Assembly (NCBI RefSeq): GCF_014192395.1
Contig: NZ_JACHXW010000019.1
Coordinates: 80,504 to 144,503 of the forward strand
From: Paenibacillus endophyticus
GTDB taxonomy: Bacteria > Bacillota > Bacilli > Paenibacillales > Paenibacillaceae
DNA length: 64,000 bases
Direction: 5' to 3'
The notes under the pieces are model-generated. The model made no database searches. It worked only from the letters and a program-made list of their open reading frames with translations, and was not told the origin of the DNA. Position numbers and translations under genes: made by a program. This document shows, one piece after another, positions 34,424 to 42,245 of this stretch (position 1 is the first letter of the stretch; each line of letters starts with the position of its first letter).

Positions 34424-34945
34424 TTGAAGGAAAAAAACGTAGGAACCCTCGTTGCGATTTTGTCATTGGTCTTGGTAGCGATCATCACGGTCTTGTTCTT
34501 TTTGCCGGCTTATGACGGTGAGATCGGTTTCAATGTGTTGCTATTGCCGCTGCTTAACGCGATTTTTAATTGCTTTACCTTTATAGCGCTAGTTATTGCG
34601 TTAATTGCGATTTTGAAAAAAAACGTTCGCATTCACCGCGCGTTTATCGGTGCTGCTTTCACGTCAACGACATTGTTTCTCGTATCCTATGTCACCTATC
34701 ATTATTTAACGGAATCAACCACATACGGCGGGGAAGGCGCTCTGCGTTCCATTTACTTTTTCATTCTGCTTACCCATATCCTGCTGGCGATCGTAGTCGT
34801 GCCGCTTGCCCTGCTCTCCGCCATTCGGGGCCTGCAAATGAAGGTGGACAAGCATCGGAGGATCGCAAGGTGGACGATGCCGATTTGGCTGTATGTCAGC
34901 CTTACAGGCGTAATCGTATATCTAATGATTTCACCTTATTATTGA
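34424..34945 (+). CDS. DUF420 (YozB-like) membrane protein
   Basis: 173-residue membrane protein with five hydrophobic segments. The DUF420 features are present: LPLLNAIFNCFTFIALVI, the histidine helices IHRAFIGAAF and YVTYHYL, and ILLTHILLAIVVVPLALL. The family is associated with cytochrome oxidase biogenesis (CtaM-like), with conserved His residues that may bind heme or copper. Start TTG at 34424, 8 bp after AGGAGG. Monocistronic, with a perfect terminator behind it. Confidence 0.88.
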   Translation: MKEKNVGTLVAILSLVLVAIITVLFFLPAYDGEIGFNVLLLPLLNAIFNCFTFIALVIALIAILKKNVRIHRAFIGAAFTSTTLFLVSYVTYHYLTESTTYGGEGALRSIYFFILLTHILLAIVVVPLALLSAIRGLQMKVDKHRRIARWTMPIWLYVSLTGVIVYLMISPYY

Positions 34946-34951
34946 GGAAGT

Positions 34952-34988
34952 AATGAAGGCCGCCGGGATTGTCCCGGCGGCCTTCATT
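34952..34988. terminator. Perfect 17-bp stem terminator between DUF420 gene and tatC
   Basis: AATGAAGGCCGCCGGGA pairs perfectly with TCCCGGCGGCCTTCATT around a 3-nt loop. It lies between two convergent genes and can serve both. Confidence 0.85.
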
Positions 34989-35000
34989 GCTATACACCCC

Positions 35001-35750
35001 TTATGCGGCCGCGTTTGCGCCTTCAATAAGCTCCTGCCTCTTGCGGTACACGCTACGTGACAGGAAGACGCTGATCTCAAAGAGTACGACAAGCGGGATC
35101 AAGATGATAAAGGCGGAAACAAAGTCCGGCGGTGAGATCACGTTAGCTACGATAACGAGGATGAGATAGGCATATCGCCGCGATTTTTTAAGGCGATCAG
35201 GCGATAAAACGCCAATTTTGGTCATAAACATAACGAATATCGGAAGCTCGAAAGCGATGGCGATCGGCAGGATAATATTAATCATAAAACGGAAGTACTC
35301 GTTAATGCCATAAGTTTCGACAAGATTCAACTTCTCCGATACATTGGTGATGAATGTGAAACTCATCGGCAGGACGACATAGTAACCAAAGCCTAGTCCA
35401 AGAAGAAGGCATACAACACTGTAAGGGATATATCGTAACGCGGCGCTTCGTTCATGCTGATGAAGTCCTTTCTTGACGAAGCCCCAAATTAGATAAAGTG
35501 TAACTGGAAAAGAAGCAGTGCATGCGAATACGAGCGCAACGCTCATATACATACGGATTCCGTCGAAGGGTGAGAAAACATTCCATTCGAGCGTTGAAGC
35601 AGGCGGTGTGCTTTTGATATAATCGAGTATCATTGGTGATACGCCAATTCCGACAGCTGCGAAAACAGCGAATACGGAAAAAATCCAAATGAGCAGTTTG
35701 CGAAGCTCGACGATATGCTCTAATAAGGGCATAATCGTATTTTTACTCAT
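35001..35750 (-). CDS. tatC: Twin-arginine translocase subunit TatC
   Basis: 249-residue membrane protein with six helices, receptor for twin-arginine signal peptides. The family signatures are clear: LLEHIVELRKLL, the first periplasmic loop ending WNVFSPFDGIRMYM, and FVKKGLHQHERS. The gene lies 24 bp downstream of the MerR-type regulator gene on the same strand, with GGAGGAAGG before the ATG at 35750. On the other side of the divergent promoter lie a Tat substrate and tatA, so this TatC is probably dedicated to that cargo, like the TatAd-TatCd pair for PhoD in Bacillus. Confidence 0.95.
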   Translation of the reverse strand: MSKNTIMPLLEHIVELRKLLIWIFSVFAVFAAVGIGVSPMILDYIKSTPPASTLEWNVFSPFDGIRMYMSVALVFACTASFPVTLYLIWGFVKKGLHQHERSAALRYIPYSVVCLLLGLGFGYYVVLPMSFTFITNVSEKLNLVETYGINEYFRFMINIILPIAIAFELPIFVMFMTKIGVLSPDRLKKSRRYAYLILVIVANVISPPDFVSAFIILIPLVVLFEISVFLSRSVYRKRQELIEGANAAA

Positions 35751-35774
35751 GAAAATGCACTTCCTTCCTCCGAA

Positions 35775-36011
35775 TTAGGAACGCATAGGTTGGCGAGAAA
35801 ATGTCTTACGAAGCTCGAATGTATGGAAACCGTCTTGAATCTTCGTGTGAATCTCTTTAAGAATGTCCACATCCTCGAAAGAAAACGTTCTGGCTCCTCC
35901 TCGCGTCCGATCAGGAAAGATGAGCTGCTTCTCCTCGTAATAACGAATTTGCCTCTCTGTTAAGCCGGTTAGTTCGCACACGGCTCCAATTCTAATGACT
36001 TTAATACTCAT
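35775..36011 (-). CDS. Short TnrA/GlnR-like MerR-family regulator
   Basis: 78 residues, almost only the winged-helix DNA-binding domain: IGAVCELTGLTERQIRYYEE, then KQLIFPDRTRGGARTFSFED. This is closer to TnrA and GlnR (nitrogen regulators of Bacillus) than to metal- or drug-sensing MerR proteins. It stops after HTFELRKTF plus a few residues, and so lacks the C-terminal segment through which TnrA binds feedback-inhibited glutamine synthetase. AGGAGG precedes the ATG. Two TnrA/GlnR-type palindromes lie in its divergent promoter region. It probably controls itself, tatC and the amine oxidase operon; how it senses nitrogen is open. Confidence 0.88.
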   Translation of the reverse strand: MSIKVIRIGAVCELTGLTERQIRYYEEKQLIFPDRTRGGARTFSFEDVDILKEIHTKIQDGFHTFELRKTFSRQPMRS

Positions 36012-36070
36012 TGCATCGCCTCCTGGAGCAATAGAAATGGTTGAGTGCTAGATTTAAAATGATAGATTCA

Positions 36071-36087
36071 GGTTATATATTCTAACA
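36071..36087. promoter_or_regulatory. TnrA/GlnR-like box near the regulator gene
   Basis: GGTTA-N7-TAACA, one mismatch from the TGTNA-N7-TNACA consensus for TnrA and GlnR. It lies 60 bp before the regulator gene. The whole gap 36012-36348 is AT-rich and holds, besides this site and the one at 36254, no structure that I can see. Confidence 0.6.
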
Positions 36088-36253
36088 TTAAACCGATCTT
36101 GATGGAGATTTTAGCAGGGTGAATATAAGTTTACAATGGTCTTAAGGGACTAAGACTTTGATTATGAAAATAAAATTCTAAATAATATATACAGGATAAT
36201 ATAACTATAATTGATTTCTTTATGACTATTAAAAAAGAGATAAATATAATTTA

Positions 36254-36270
36254 TGTTAGTTTTTCTAACA
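36254..36270. promoter_or_regulatory. Perfect TnrA/GlnR-type box upstream of the amine oxidase
   Basis: TGTTA-GTTTTTC-TAACA matches the TGTNA-N7-TNACA consensus exactly. A possible -10, TATCTT, lies at 36301-36306. That would put the box centre about 50 bp before transcription start, the spacing known for TnrA-activated promoters, and no good -35 is present, as expected for activation. Confidence 0.7.
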
Positions 36271-36348
36271 TAATAATAGAATTGATTCTATCAGTCGTGA
36301 TATCTTTTCGTTGTGATACATACAAAGCCGACGAATGGAGTGAGCGGA

Positions 36349-37953
36349 ATGGAGTCGACGAAAACGCCTAGCGAGATTTCCAGGCGGCAGTTTCTTACTA
36401 CAGTGGGAAAGCTAGGTGGAGGAGCAGCGGTATTCAGCGTAATGGGTACACTGGGGCTGCTGTCACCGGAAACATTGAAGGCAGCAGACTACGAACCGCC
36501 GGACGGGAACGAGCTCTCGATGAGCAAGAAGGGAGGCAAAAAAATTATTATTTTAGGCGCCGGCATCGCAGGGATGACCGCCGCTTACGAGCTGGGCCAA
36601 GCTGGCTATGATTGTACGATTCTGGAAGCACGCGCCCGTTCGGGAGGACGCATCTGGTCTGTGCGCCGCGGGACAACGGTCGCTGAGCTTGGAGCTTCGA
36701 AGCAAGTCGCGCGCTTCTCTGACGGCTTGTATTTGAATGGAGGCCCCATGCGTATTCCGCAATTCCATGTCACGATGGAGTATATTCGGAAGTTCGGCAT
36801 TCCAATTGAACCATTCAACAATGTGAATGACCACGCTTATTACTATAACGAGGAAGTAGGCGAGCTTTCCGGCAAGAAAATCAGAAAGCGCGAGGCAAAA
36901 GCGGATGTTCGCGGTTACGTTAATGAATTGATGGCTAAGGCGGTTAATCAGAATGCGCTGGATCTGCCGATTACTGCCGAGGAGAAGGAGAAATTGGTAG
37001 CCTACCTTCGCTCGGAGGGAGGATTGGATGCCGATTTGTTCTACAAGGCTTCCTCTCGCGGCGGTTACAAGGACGAGCCGGGTGCAAGGCTTGATGCCGG
37101 GGTGATAAGGGATCCATTCAACATGAAGGCCATTCTAAATTCAGGCTTCGGCAATTACTTCAGCAGCGAATACGGCTATGACCAGCAAATGATGATGTTT
37201 CATCCGGTAGGCGGGATGGATACGATCTCTAATGCGTTCGAGAAAAGGCTGAAGGGCAAAATAAAATTCAACTCTGAGGTCATCGAGATCAAGCAAAGCG
37301 GCAATGGCGTTACCGTACTCTATAAGGATCTCGCTTCGGGCGAGGAGCAAAAGATCGAAGGCGAGTATTGTATTTGCACGATTCCGTTGTCTGTGCTGAA
37401 ATCAGTCAAAGCCGATTTCTCTCCGGAGATGAAAAAGGCGATTGACAGTATCGGCTACGCATCTGCAGGTAAGATCGGATTGCAGTTCAAGCGCCGATTT
37501 TGGGAAGAGGACGAGCAAATTTACGGCGGCAATACGCTGACCAACATGGATATATCGTCAATCTATTACCCGCCTACAGGCTATATGCAAAAGAAAGGAC
37601 TGCTGCTAGGCTATTATGCATTCGGCGGAAATGCAGATAAGCTGGGCGAGATGTCCTATCTTCAGAGGGAAGCACATGCGCTGCAGCAGGGCGCGAAAAT
37701 TCATCCGCAATATCATAAAGAATTCGAGGCTTCATTCTCCATAGACTGGAAACGTATCAAATATAATCTAGGCGGCTGGGTATCGTACTCGGGTGACCAG
37801 CGTACGACTGTTTATCCGACACTCTGCAAGCCGGACCGCAGAGTTTATCTTGCTGGTGAGCATATCAGCTATATTACGGCGTGGATGGCAGGCGGTATCG
37901 AGTCGGCCCGTGCAGTCGTAACCGATATTCATCAGCGCGTTATGAAAGAGTAG
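36349..37953 (+). CDS. Tat-exported flavin monoamine/L-amino-acid oxidase
   Basis: 534 residues. An N-terminal Tat signal (ISRRQFLTTVGKLGGGAAVFS, Arg12-Arg13) is followed from residue 65 by the FAD dinucleotide-binding motif IIILGAGIAGMTAAYELG and the second FAD motif EARARSGGRIWSVRRG. The C-terminal substrate/FAD region includes VYLAGEHISYITAWMAGGIESA. The enzyme oxidises amines or amino acids to imines, releasing H2O2 and finally ammonium; substrate unknown. The cofactor is loaded before export, which explains the Tat route. GGAG lies 8 bp before the ATG at 36349. Operon with exported RidA and tatA; tatC and a nitrogen-type regulator are divergent. Confidence 0.92.
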   Translation: MESTKTPSEISRRQFLTTVGKLGGGAAVFSVMGTLGLLSPETLKAADYEPPDGNELSMSKKGGKKIIILGAGIAGMTAAYELGQAGYDCTILEARARSGGRIWSVRRGTTVAELGASKQVARFSDGLYLNGGPMRIPQFHVTMEYIRKFGIPIEPFNNVNDHAYYYNEEVGELSGKKIRKREAKADVRGYVNELMAKAVNQNALDLPITAEEKEKLVAYLRSEGGLDADLFYKASSRGGYKDEPGARLDAGVIRDPFNMKAILNSGFGNYFSSEYGYDQQMMMFHPVGGMDTISNAFEKRLKGKIKFNSEVIEIKQSGNGVTVLYKDLASGEEQKIEGEYCICTIPLSVLKSVKADFSPEMKKAIDSIGYASAGKIGLQFKRRFWEEDEQIYGGNTLTNMDISSIYYPPTGYMQKKGLLLGYYAFGGNADKLGEMSYLQREAHALQQGAKIHPQYHKEFEASFSIDWKRIKYNLGGWVSYSGDQRTTVYPTLCKPDRRVYLAGEHISYITAWMAGGIESARAVVTDIHQRVMKE

Positions 37954-38000
37954 CAGGTAGAGTTCATTCAGTTTGTGAACATAGAGGAGGAATGCTGGAT

Positions 38001-38570
38001 ATGAAAATGAAGATAAAGCTGAAGCGGAATACGAAAATCGCAGTCGCAGCAGCCATGTTGTCATGCTTCTTGGGTGCGTCCGTCTATGCCAGTGCTTTGA
38101 CCCCTAATAAATTGTCTTTAACGCCGGTAAACGAGCCTGAATTCTACGGAAGTCCGAGCTCGTCTATTGCAAGCGCGGTGGCTTTGCCGGCGGCGGCAGC
38201 GACGTTCTCGACGAGCGGCACTGTCCCTCCGCTGCTGAACAAGGAAGGCAAGACGCTATATGAGCGATACGGAGATACGGAGAAGCAAGGGGAAGGCATC
38301 CTTCTAAATATTGAGAAACAGCTTAAGGAGCAAGGGCTAGGCTTAAAGGATGTAATCTATTTAAGGGTATATATTACGCCTGACGCAGCCAAGAATAATG
38401 AATTCGATTATCAAGGTTGGTTTAATGCCTATGCGAAGTTTTTCAATACAAAGGAAAATCCAATCAAGCCAGCGCGTTCCACGGTAGGTGTAGCGGGGCT
38501 GGTCAATAAGGATTGGCTGATTGAGATCGAAGCAGTGGCCGCTTATCCGATTCCCCATAATCAAGATTAG
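38001..38570 (+). CDS. Exported RidA (YjgF/YER057c)-family protein
   Basis: 189 residues. A Sec-type signal peptide (basic MKMKIKLKRN, hydrophobic AVAAAMLSCFLGASVYA) and a ~35-residue linker precede a RidA-like domain (about residues 70-185: TFSTSGTVPPLLN, EGILLNIEKQLKEQGL, DVIYLRVYITPDA, ARSTVGVAGLVN). RidA proteins hydrolyse reactive enamine/imine products. Here the protein follows an imine-producing oxidase by 47 bp, and both are exported, so it likely detoxifies or completes the oxidase reaction outside the membrane. The catalytic Arg is probably in PARSTVGV. GAGGAGG lies 10 bp before the ATG at 38001. Confidence 0.87.
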   Translation: MKMKIKLKRNTKIAVAAAMLSCFLGASVYASALTPNKLSLTPVNEPEFYGSPSSSIASAVALPAAAATFSTSGTVPPLLNKEGKTLYERYGDTEKQGEGILLNIEKQLKEQGLGLKDVIYLRVYITPDAAKNNEFDYQGWFNAYAKFFNTKENPIKPARSTVGVAGLVNKDWLIEIEAVAAYPIPHNQD

Positions 38571-38618
38571 TCTTTGAAGCTTGTTCGCGATAAAAAGAAG
38601 AAATGGAGATGATGATTG

Positions 38619-38810
38619 ATGCTTCAAAGTATTGGTTTACCAGGACTTATTATGATTCTTGTAGTGGTATTGATCATTTTCGGACCATCCAAGCTGCCCG
38701 AGCTCGGCAGAGCGGTAGGACGAACGCTGCATGAGTTCAAGTCGTCTGCCAAAGAGCTAGTCGCCGAAACGAAGGATGATGTTATTGAGAAGCAAGAGGT
38801 TGCGAAGTAG
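38619..38810 (+). CDS. tatA: Twin-arginine translocase subunit TatA
   Basis: 63 residues. A single helix (LPGLIMILVVVLIIFGP), the FGPSKLPELGRAVG hinge, an amphipathic helix (TLHEFKSSAKEL) and an acidic tail give the classic TatA form. Last gene of the amine oxidase operon, 48 bp after the RidA gene. Together with the divergent tatC it makes a minimal TatA-TatC translocase as used by Gram-positive bacteria. GGAGATG precedes the ATG at 38619; a TTG just before it is possible. Confidence 0.94.
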   Translation: MLQSIGLPGLIMILVVVLIIFGPSKLPELGRAVGRTLHEFKSSAKELVAETKDDVIEKQEVAK

Positions 38811-38857
38811 CGGAAACCAAACCCATGCATGAATGCATGGATGACCTCATAATACGA

Positions 38858-38901
38858 TGGGTTGCCTTGAATGTAGATTTAATTACATTCGGGGCAACCC
38901 A
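38858..38901. terminator. Hairpin between tatA and the convergent dehydrogenase gene
   Basis: TGGGTTGCC and GAATGTA pair with TACATTC and GGCAACCCA around an 8-nt loop. There is no T-run on the plus side, so termination efficiency is uncertain; it may work with the convergent gene. Confidence 0.6.
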
Positions 38902-38929
38902 TTATTCATGCAAGCGCCTTTTGAAGCGC

Positions 38930-39823
38930 CTATCCTTTATGTCCAAGCTTGCGGCCGATCCACTGCTCGTATGCTTGGCCTACGCTGGACATATCGAGCG
39001 CGCCAAGGCCCATCGCATCACCTACTTGGAATAAGCTTTTGGAAGCTTCAAGCAGCGGCGTAGGTACGTTAAGGCTGTCCGACAACACGGATGAGAGCCG
39101 GAGATCCTTCAGCATGAGCTCAAGCGAGAATTGGACGTCATAGTTGCCTTCAAGCAGCTTCGGCCCTTTCATCTCGGCTGCTCTGCTTGCCGCTCCGCCG
39201 GATTGGACGAGCTCGACGAACGCATGGCCGTCAATGCCGCCGCTTGCTGCGATAGCCATTCCTTCCGCAAGTGCAACTACGTTAATGCCGACGATCGTAT
39301 TATGCGCTAGCTTTGCGATGGATCCGCTGCCATTTGGTCCCATGGGGATGACCTTTCGGCCCATAGCAAGCAATATATCCTCCACCTCGCCAAGTCGATC
39401 GGCATTCCCGCCTACCATAAAGACGAGCGTTCCGTCCACGGCAGCCGGTTTGCTGCCAGTGACTGGGGCATCGAGAAAAGCTGCACTGCGCGCCTCTGCT
39501 TCGGCCGCAAGCTCCTTTGCCAGCGTAGGCGAAATCGTGCTGCTGTCGATGAGGGTGACACCGCTGCGAATGCCTTCGAATATGCCATTCTCGCCAAAAT
39601 ATACCTCGCGAATAGCGGAGTCGTTGCTAATCATCGTAATGACAACATCCACCGAGCCGGCGACTGCAGACGGCGATCCCAGCTCCGTTGCTCCCAGCGC
39701 CAGCAAGGAGTCAGCCTTGCCAGCTGTTCGATTATAGACGGCTACTTCGAAGCCCTTACGCAATAGGTTCGCTGCCATTCCGAGCCCCATAACGCCCAAT
39801 CCGATAAATCCGACCTTTTTCAT
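38930..39823 (-). CDS. NAD(P)-dependent beta-hydroxyacid dehydrogenase, second copy of the family
   Basis: 297 residues of the 3-hydroxyisobutyrate dehydrogenase family: KKVGFIGLGVMGLGMAANLL, DAPVTGSKPAAVDGTL and the catalytic Lys in SIAKLAHNTIVG. Sequence features in the Rossmann loop (YNRT) suggest NADP preference, as in the glyoxylate/succinic semialdehyde reductase branch, but I cannot be sure. It is only distantly similar to the protein at 13210. GGAGGAATT lies before the ATG. Convergent to tatA, divergent from pgi. Confidence 0.88.
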   Translation of the reverse strand: MKKVGFIGLGVMGLGMAANLLRKGFEVAVYNRTAGKADSLLALGATELGSPSAVAGSVDVVITMISNDSAIREVYFGENGIFEGIRSGVTLIDSSTISPTLAKELAAEAEARSAAFLDAPVTGSKPAAVDGTLVFMVGGNADRLGEVEDILLAMGRKVIPMGPNGSGSIAKLAHNTIVGINVVALAEGMAIAASGGIDGHAFVELVQSGGAASRAAEMKGPKLLEGNYDVQFSLELMLKDLRLSSVLSDSLNVPTPLLEASKSLFQVGDAMGLGALDMSSVGQAYEQWIGRKLGHKG

Positions 39824-39897
39824 AAAGAATTCCTCCGCTCCATCTTGTTTTTTATTTGATTATACAGATTCTTCATCAATATTTCATTCTTTGTTGC

Positions 39898-39926
39898 TTG
39901 TTTTTATAAGGTAAATCCGATATTGT
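39898..39926 (+). promoter_or_regulatory. Promoter of pgi
   Basis: TTGTTT (39898-39903) and TATTGT (39921-39926) with a 17-bp spacer; sigma-A type, 65 bp before the pgi start. Confidence 0.5.
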
Positions 39927-39991
39927 AGAGGCTAAGTTGAAAAGCATTATCAAGGCTTTGGTTCACAACATTTTAGGAGGTTTACACTTAC

Positions 39992-41341
39992 ATGAGCAAA
40001 ACAGTTCAGTTTGACTACAGCAAAGCGCTGACTTTCATTGGCCAGCATGAAATCGATTATTTGACGGAATCCGTTCGTCTTGCGCATGAGCAATTACATA
40101 ACGGGACAGGCACTGGCTCGGACTACTTGGGCTGGATCGACCTTCCTACTAACTATGATAAAGAAGAGTTTGCCCGCATTCAACAAGCTGCCGAGAAAAT
40201 CAAATCGGATTCCGAGGTACTGATCGTGATCGGAATTGGCGGTTCCTACCTAGGCGCGCGCGCAGCAATTGAGGCATTGTCCCACTCTTTCTATAATATT
40301 CTGCCGCAAGAACAACGCAAAACGCCGCAGGTTTTGTTCGCAGGAAACAATATCAGCTCGACATACGTGACCCATCTTCTACAGCTCGTTGAAGGCCGCG
40401 ACTGGTCGATCAACGTGATTTCCAAATCGGGAACAACGACTGAGCCGGCTATCGCATTCCGTGTATTCCGTGCCGCGCTTGAGAAGAAATACGGCAAAGA
40501 AGAAGCTCGCAAACGCATATATGCGACAACGGACAGCGAGAAAGGCGCATTGAAGAAGCTCTCTTCGGAAGAAGGCTACGAATCATTCATTATTCCTGAC
40601 GATGTAGGCGGCCGTTACTCGGTGCTTACGGCTGTAGGCTTGCTGCCGATCGCGGCTGCCGGCATCAACATTGAGGCAATCATGCAAGGCGCTGCTGATG
40701 CATCCAAAGAATACAGCAATCCTAATCTTGCCGAGAATGAAGCGTATCAATATGCAGCAGCCCGCAACGCGCTGTACCGCAAAGGCAAAGCAACAGAAAT
40801 CCTCGTCAACTATGAGCCTTCCCTGCATTTCGTATCGGAGTGGTGGAAGCAGCTGTTCGGCGAAAGCGAAGGCAAGGATTTCAAAGGCATTTTCCCGGCG
40901 GCTGTCGACTTTTCGACGGATTTGCACTCCATGGGCCAATTTATCCAAGAGGGCAACCGGAACATTTTCGAAACGGTTATTCAAGTCAGAGAAGTGGCCG
41001 AGCACATTTCAATCGAGCATGACGAAGCGGATCTGGACGGCCTGAACTTCCTTACAGGAAAAACAATGGACTTCGTCAACAAAAAGGCGTTCGAGGGCAC
41101 GCTCCTAGCGCATACCGACGGCCAGGTTCCGAACTTCATCGTAAACATTGCCGACATGACGCCATACACGTTCGGATACCTAGTTTATTTCTTCGAGAAA
41201 GCTTGCGGAATCAGCGGCTACCTGCTGGGCGTTAACCCATTCGACCAACCAGGCGTAGAAGCGTACAAAAAGAATATGTTCGCGTTGCTTGGCAAACCGG
41301 GCTTCGAGAAAGAAAAAGCCGAGCTGGAAGCAAGGCTGTAA
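39992..41341 (+). CDS. pgi: Glucose-6-phosphate isomerase
   Basis: 449-residue cytoplasmic glycolytic enzyme interconverting glucose-6-phosphate and fructose-6-phosphate. Key segments are IGIGGSYLGARAA, the sugar-phosphate loop ISKSGTTTEPAIAFR, VGGRYSVLTAVGLLPIA, and FIQEGNRNIFETV with the catalytic Glu. Length fits the Gram-positive form. TAGGAGG lies before the ATG at 39992. yigZ follows 36 bp later, probably co-transcribed. Confidence 0.97.
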   Translation: MSKTVQFDYSKALTFIGQHEIDYLTESVRLAHEQLHNGTGTGSDYLGWIDLPTNYDKEEFARIQQAAEKIKSDSEVLIVIGIGGSYLGARAAIEALSHSFYNILPQEQRKTPQVLFAGNNISSTYVTHLLQLVEGRDWSINVISKSGTTTEPAIAFRVFRAALEKKYGKEEARKRIYATTDSEKGALKKLSSEEGYESFIIPDDVGGRYSVLTAVGLLPIAAAGINIEAIMQGAADASKEYSNPNLAENEAYQYAAARNALYRKGKATEILVNYEPSLHFVSEWWKQLFGESEGKDFKGIFPAAVDFSTDLHSMGQFIQEGNRNIFETVIQVREVAEHISIEHDEADLDGLNFLTGKTMDFVNKKAFEGTLLAHTDGQVPNFIVNIADMTPYTFGYLVYFFEKACGISGYLLGVNPFDQPGVEAYKKNMFALLGKPGFEKEKAELEARL

Positions 41342-41377
41342 AAAGCCGCTCCCATCGGCATGCAGGAGTCATCGCCA

Positions 41378-42010
41378 ATGCTGGATAAATATAGGACGGT
41401 CAGGCAGCAGGCTAATGCCGAGATCGTCATTAAGAAATCCCGGTTCATCGGGCATGCGAAGCCGGTCGAGACGGAAGAGGAAGCCGTTGCCTTCATTAAT
41501 GAAATCAAGCAGCTGCATAAGCAGGCGACGCATAACTGCTCGGCTTATATGGTAGGCGAGCGCGATCAGTTCCAGAAGGCATCCGATGACGGAGAGCCGA
41601 GCGGAACGGCGGGCAAGCCGATTCTTGAGGTCATCAAGCACAAGGGGCTCAAAAATGTCGCCGTCGTCGTAACCCGTTATTTCGGCGGTATTATGCTTGG
41701 GGCAGGCGGTCTCGTGCGTGCCTATACGGACGGCGCGGTTGCCGGTATCGAAGCGGCTGATGAGATCGTCAACGTGCTTCATAGAGAAGTTTTTGTCGAT
41801 GTGGACTATACGTGGTATGGGAAGCTGGAGAATGAGCTGCACAGCAAGGGCACGCGCGTTGGCGGGACGGATTTTACGGATCGGGTTATCGTCCGCTGCC
41901 TGCCCGAGAAGCCTGATGCAGAAGCATTTGTAGCATGGATTACGGATCTCACCCAAGGGCAAGCGATTATTGCCGAAGGTGAAACCGTGTACTATATCGA
42001 AGGTGAATAA
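41378..42010 (+). CDS. YigZ/IMPACT family protein
   Basis: 210 residues of the YigZ (YvyE) family, related to eukaryotic IMPACT; proposed roles in translation or proteolysis control are unproven. Signatures: KKSRFIGHAKPVETEEEA, SDDGEPSGTAGKPILEVI and VVVTRYFGGIMLGAGGLVRAY. A C-terminal DUF1949 domain follows from about residue 135. GGAG lies 11 bp before the ATG at 41378; an ATG 18 bp earlier would place the start before that site. Confidence 0.93.
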   Translation: MLDKYRTVRQQANAEIVIKKSRFIGHAKPVETEEEAVAFINEIKQLHKQATHNCSAYMVGERDQFQKASDDGEPSGTAGKPILEVIKHKGLKNVAVVVTRYFGGIMLGAGGLVRAYTDGAVAGIEAADEIVNVLHREVFVDVDYTWYGKLENELHSKGTRVGGTDFTDRVIVRCLPEKPDAEAFVAWITDLTQGQAIIAEGETVYYIEGE

Positions 42011-42018
42011 ACGGAAGA

Positions 42019-42052
42019 GGAGCATCAGCATAAGCTGGTCTCCTTTTTTTTT
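42019..42052 (+). terminator. Terminator after yigZ
   Basis: GGAG and CAGC pair with GCTG and CTCC with small mismatches, followed by nine T. Confidence 0.75.
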
Positions 42053-42126
42053 GCATACAGGTCAAGAGGAAATGAAAAGGCTATAAAAAAATGCTATGAA
42101 AGCGATTAGAATTTCTAAATTTTTGA

Positions 42127-42156
42127 TTGACTTAATCCCAGTATGGATGCTACATT
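42127..42156 (+). promoter_or_regulatory. Promoter of the sulfate transporter operon
   Basis: TTGACT (42127-42132) and TACATT (42151-42156) with an 18-bp spacer. The palindrome at 42160-42184 overlaps the expected transcription start. Confidence 0.65.
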
Positions 42157-42159
42157 ATT

Positions 42160-42184
42160 AATACCTAGTAAATTAATAGGAATT
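42160..42184. promoter_or_regulatory. Inverted repeat, CymR-like operator
   Basis: AATACCTA-N9-TAGGAATT, arms matching in 7 of 8 positions. The sequence TAATACCTAGTAA...ATAGGAATT resembles the CymR consensus as I remember it from Bacillus. It sits just downstream of the -10 element, where a repressor would act. CymR represses sulfur uptake when cysteine is plentiful. No cymR gene is in the window. Confidence 0.6.
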
Positions 42185-42245
42185 ATGTTTTTACTTGTTT
42201 TGCTACACCTACGGCACGAGCCGATGGTCTGGAGGTTAAGTCACA

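Noticed and set aside
13192..39823. The two hydroxyacid dehydrogenase genes (13210 and 38930) as a recent duplication
   Set aside because: They share only family motifs; sequence and context differ, so they are old paralogues.
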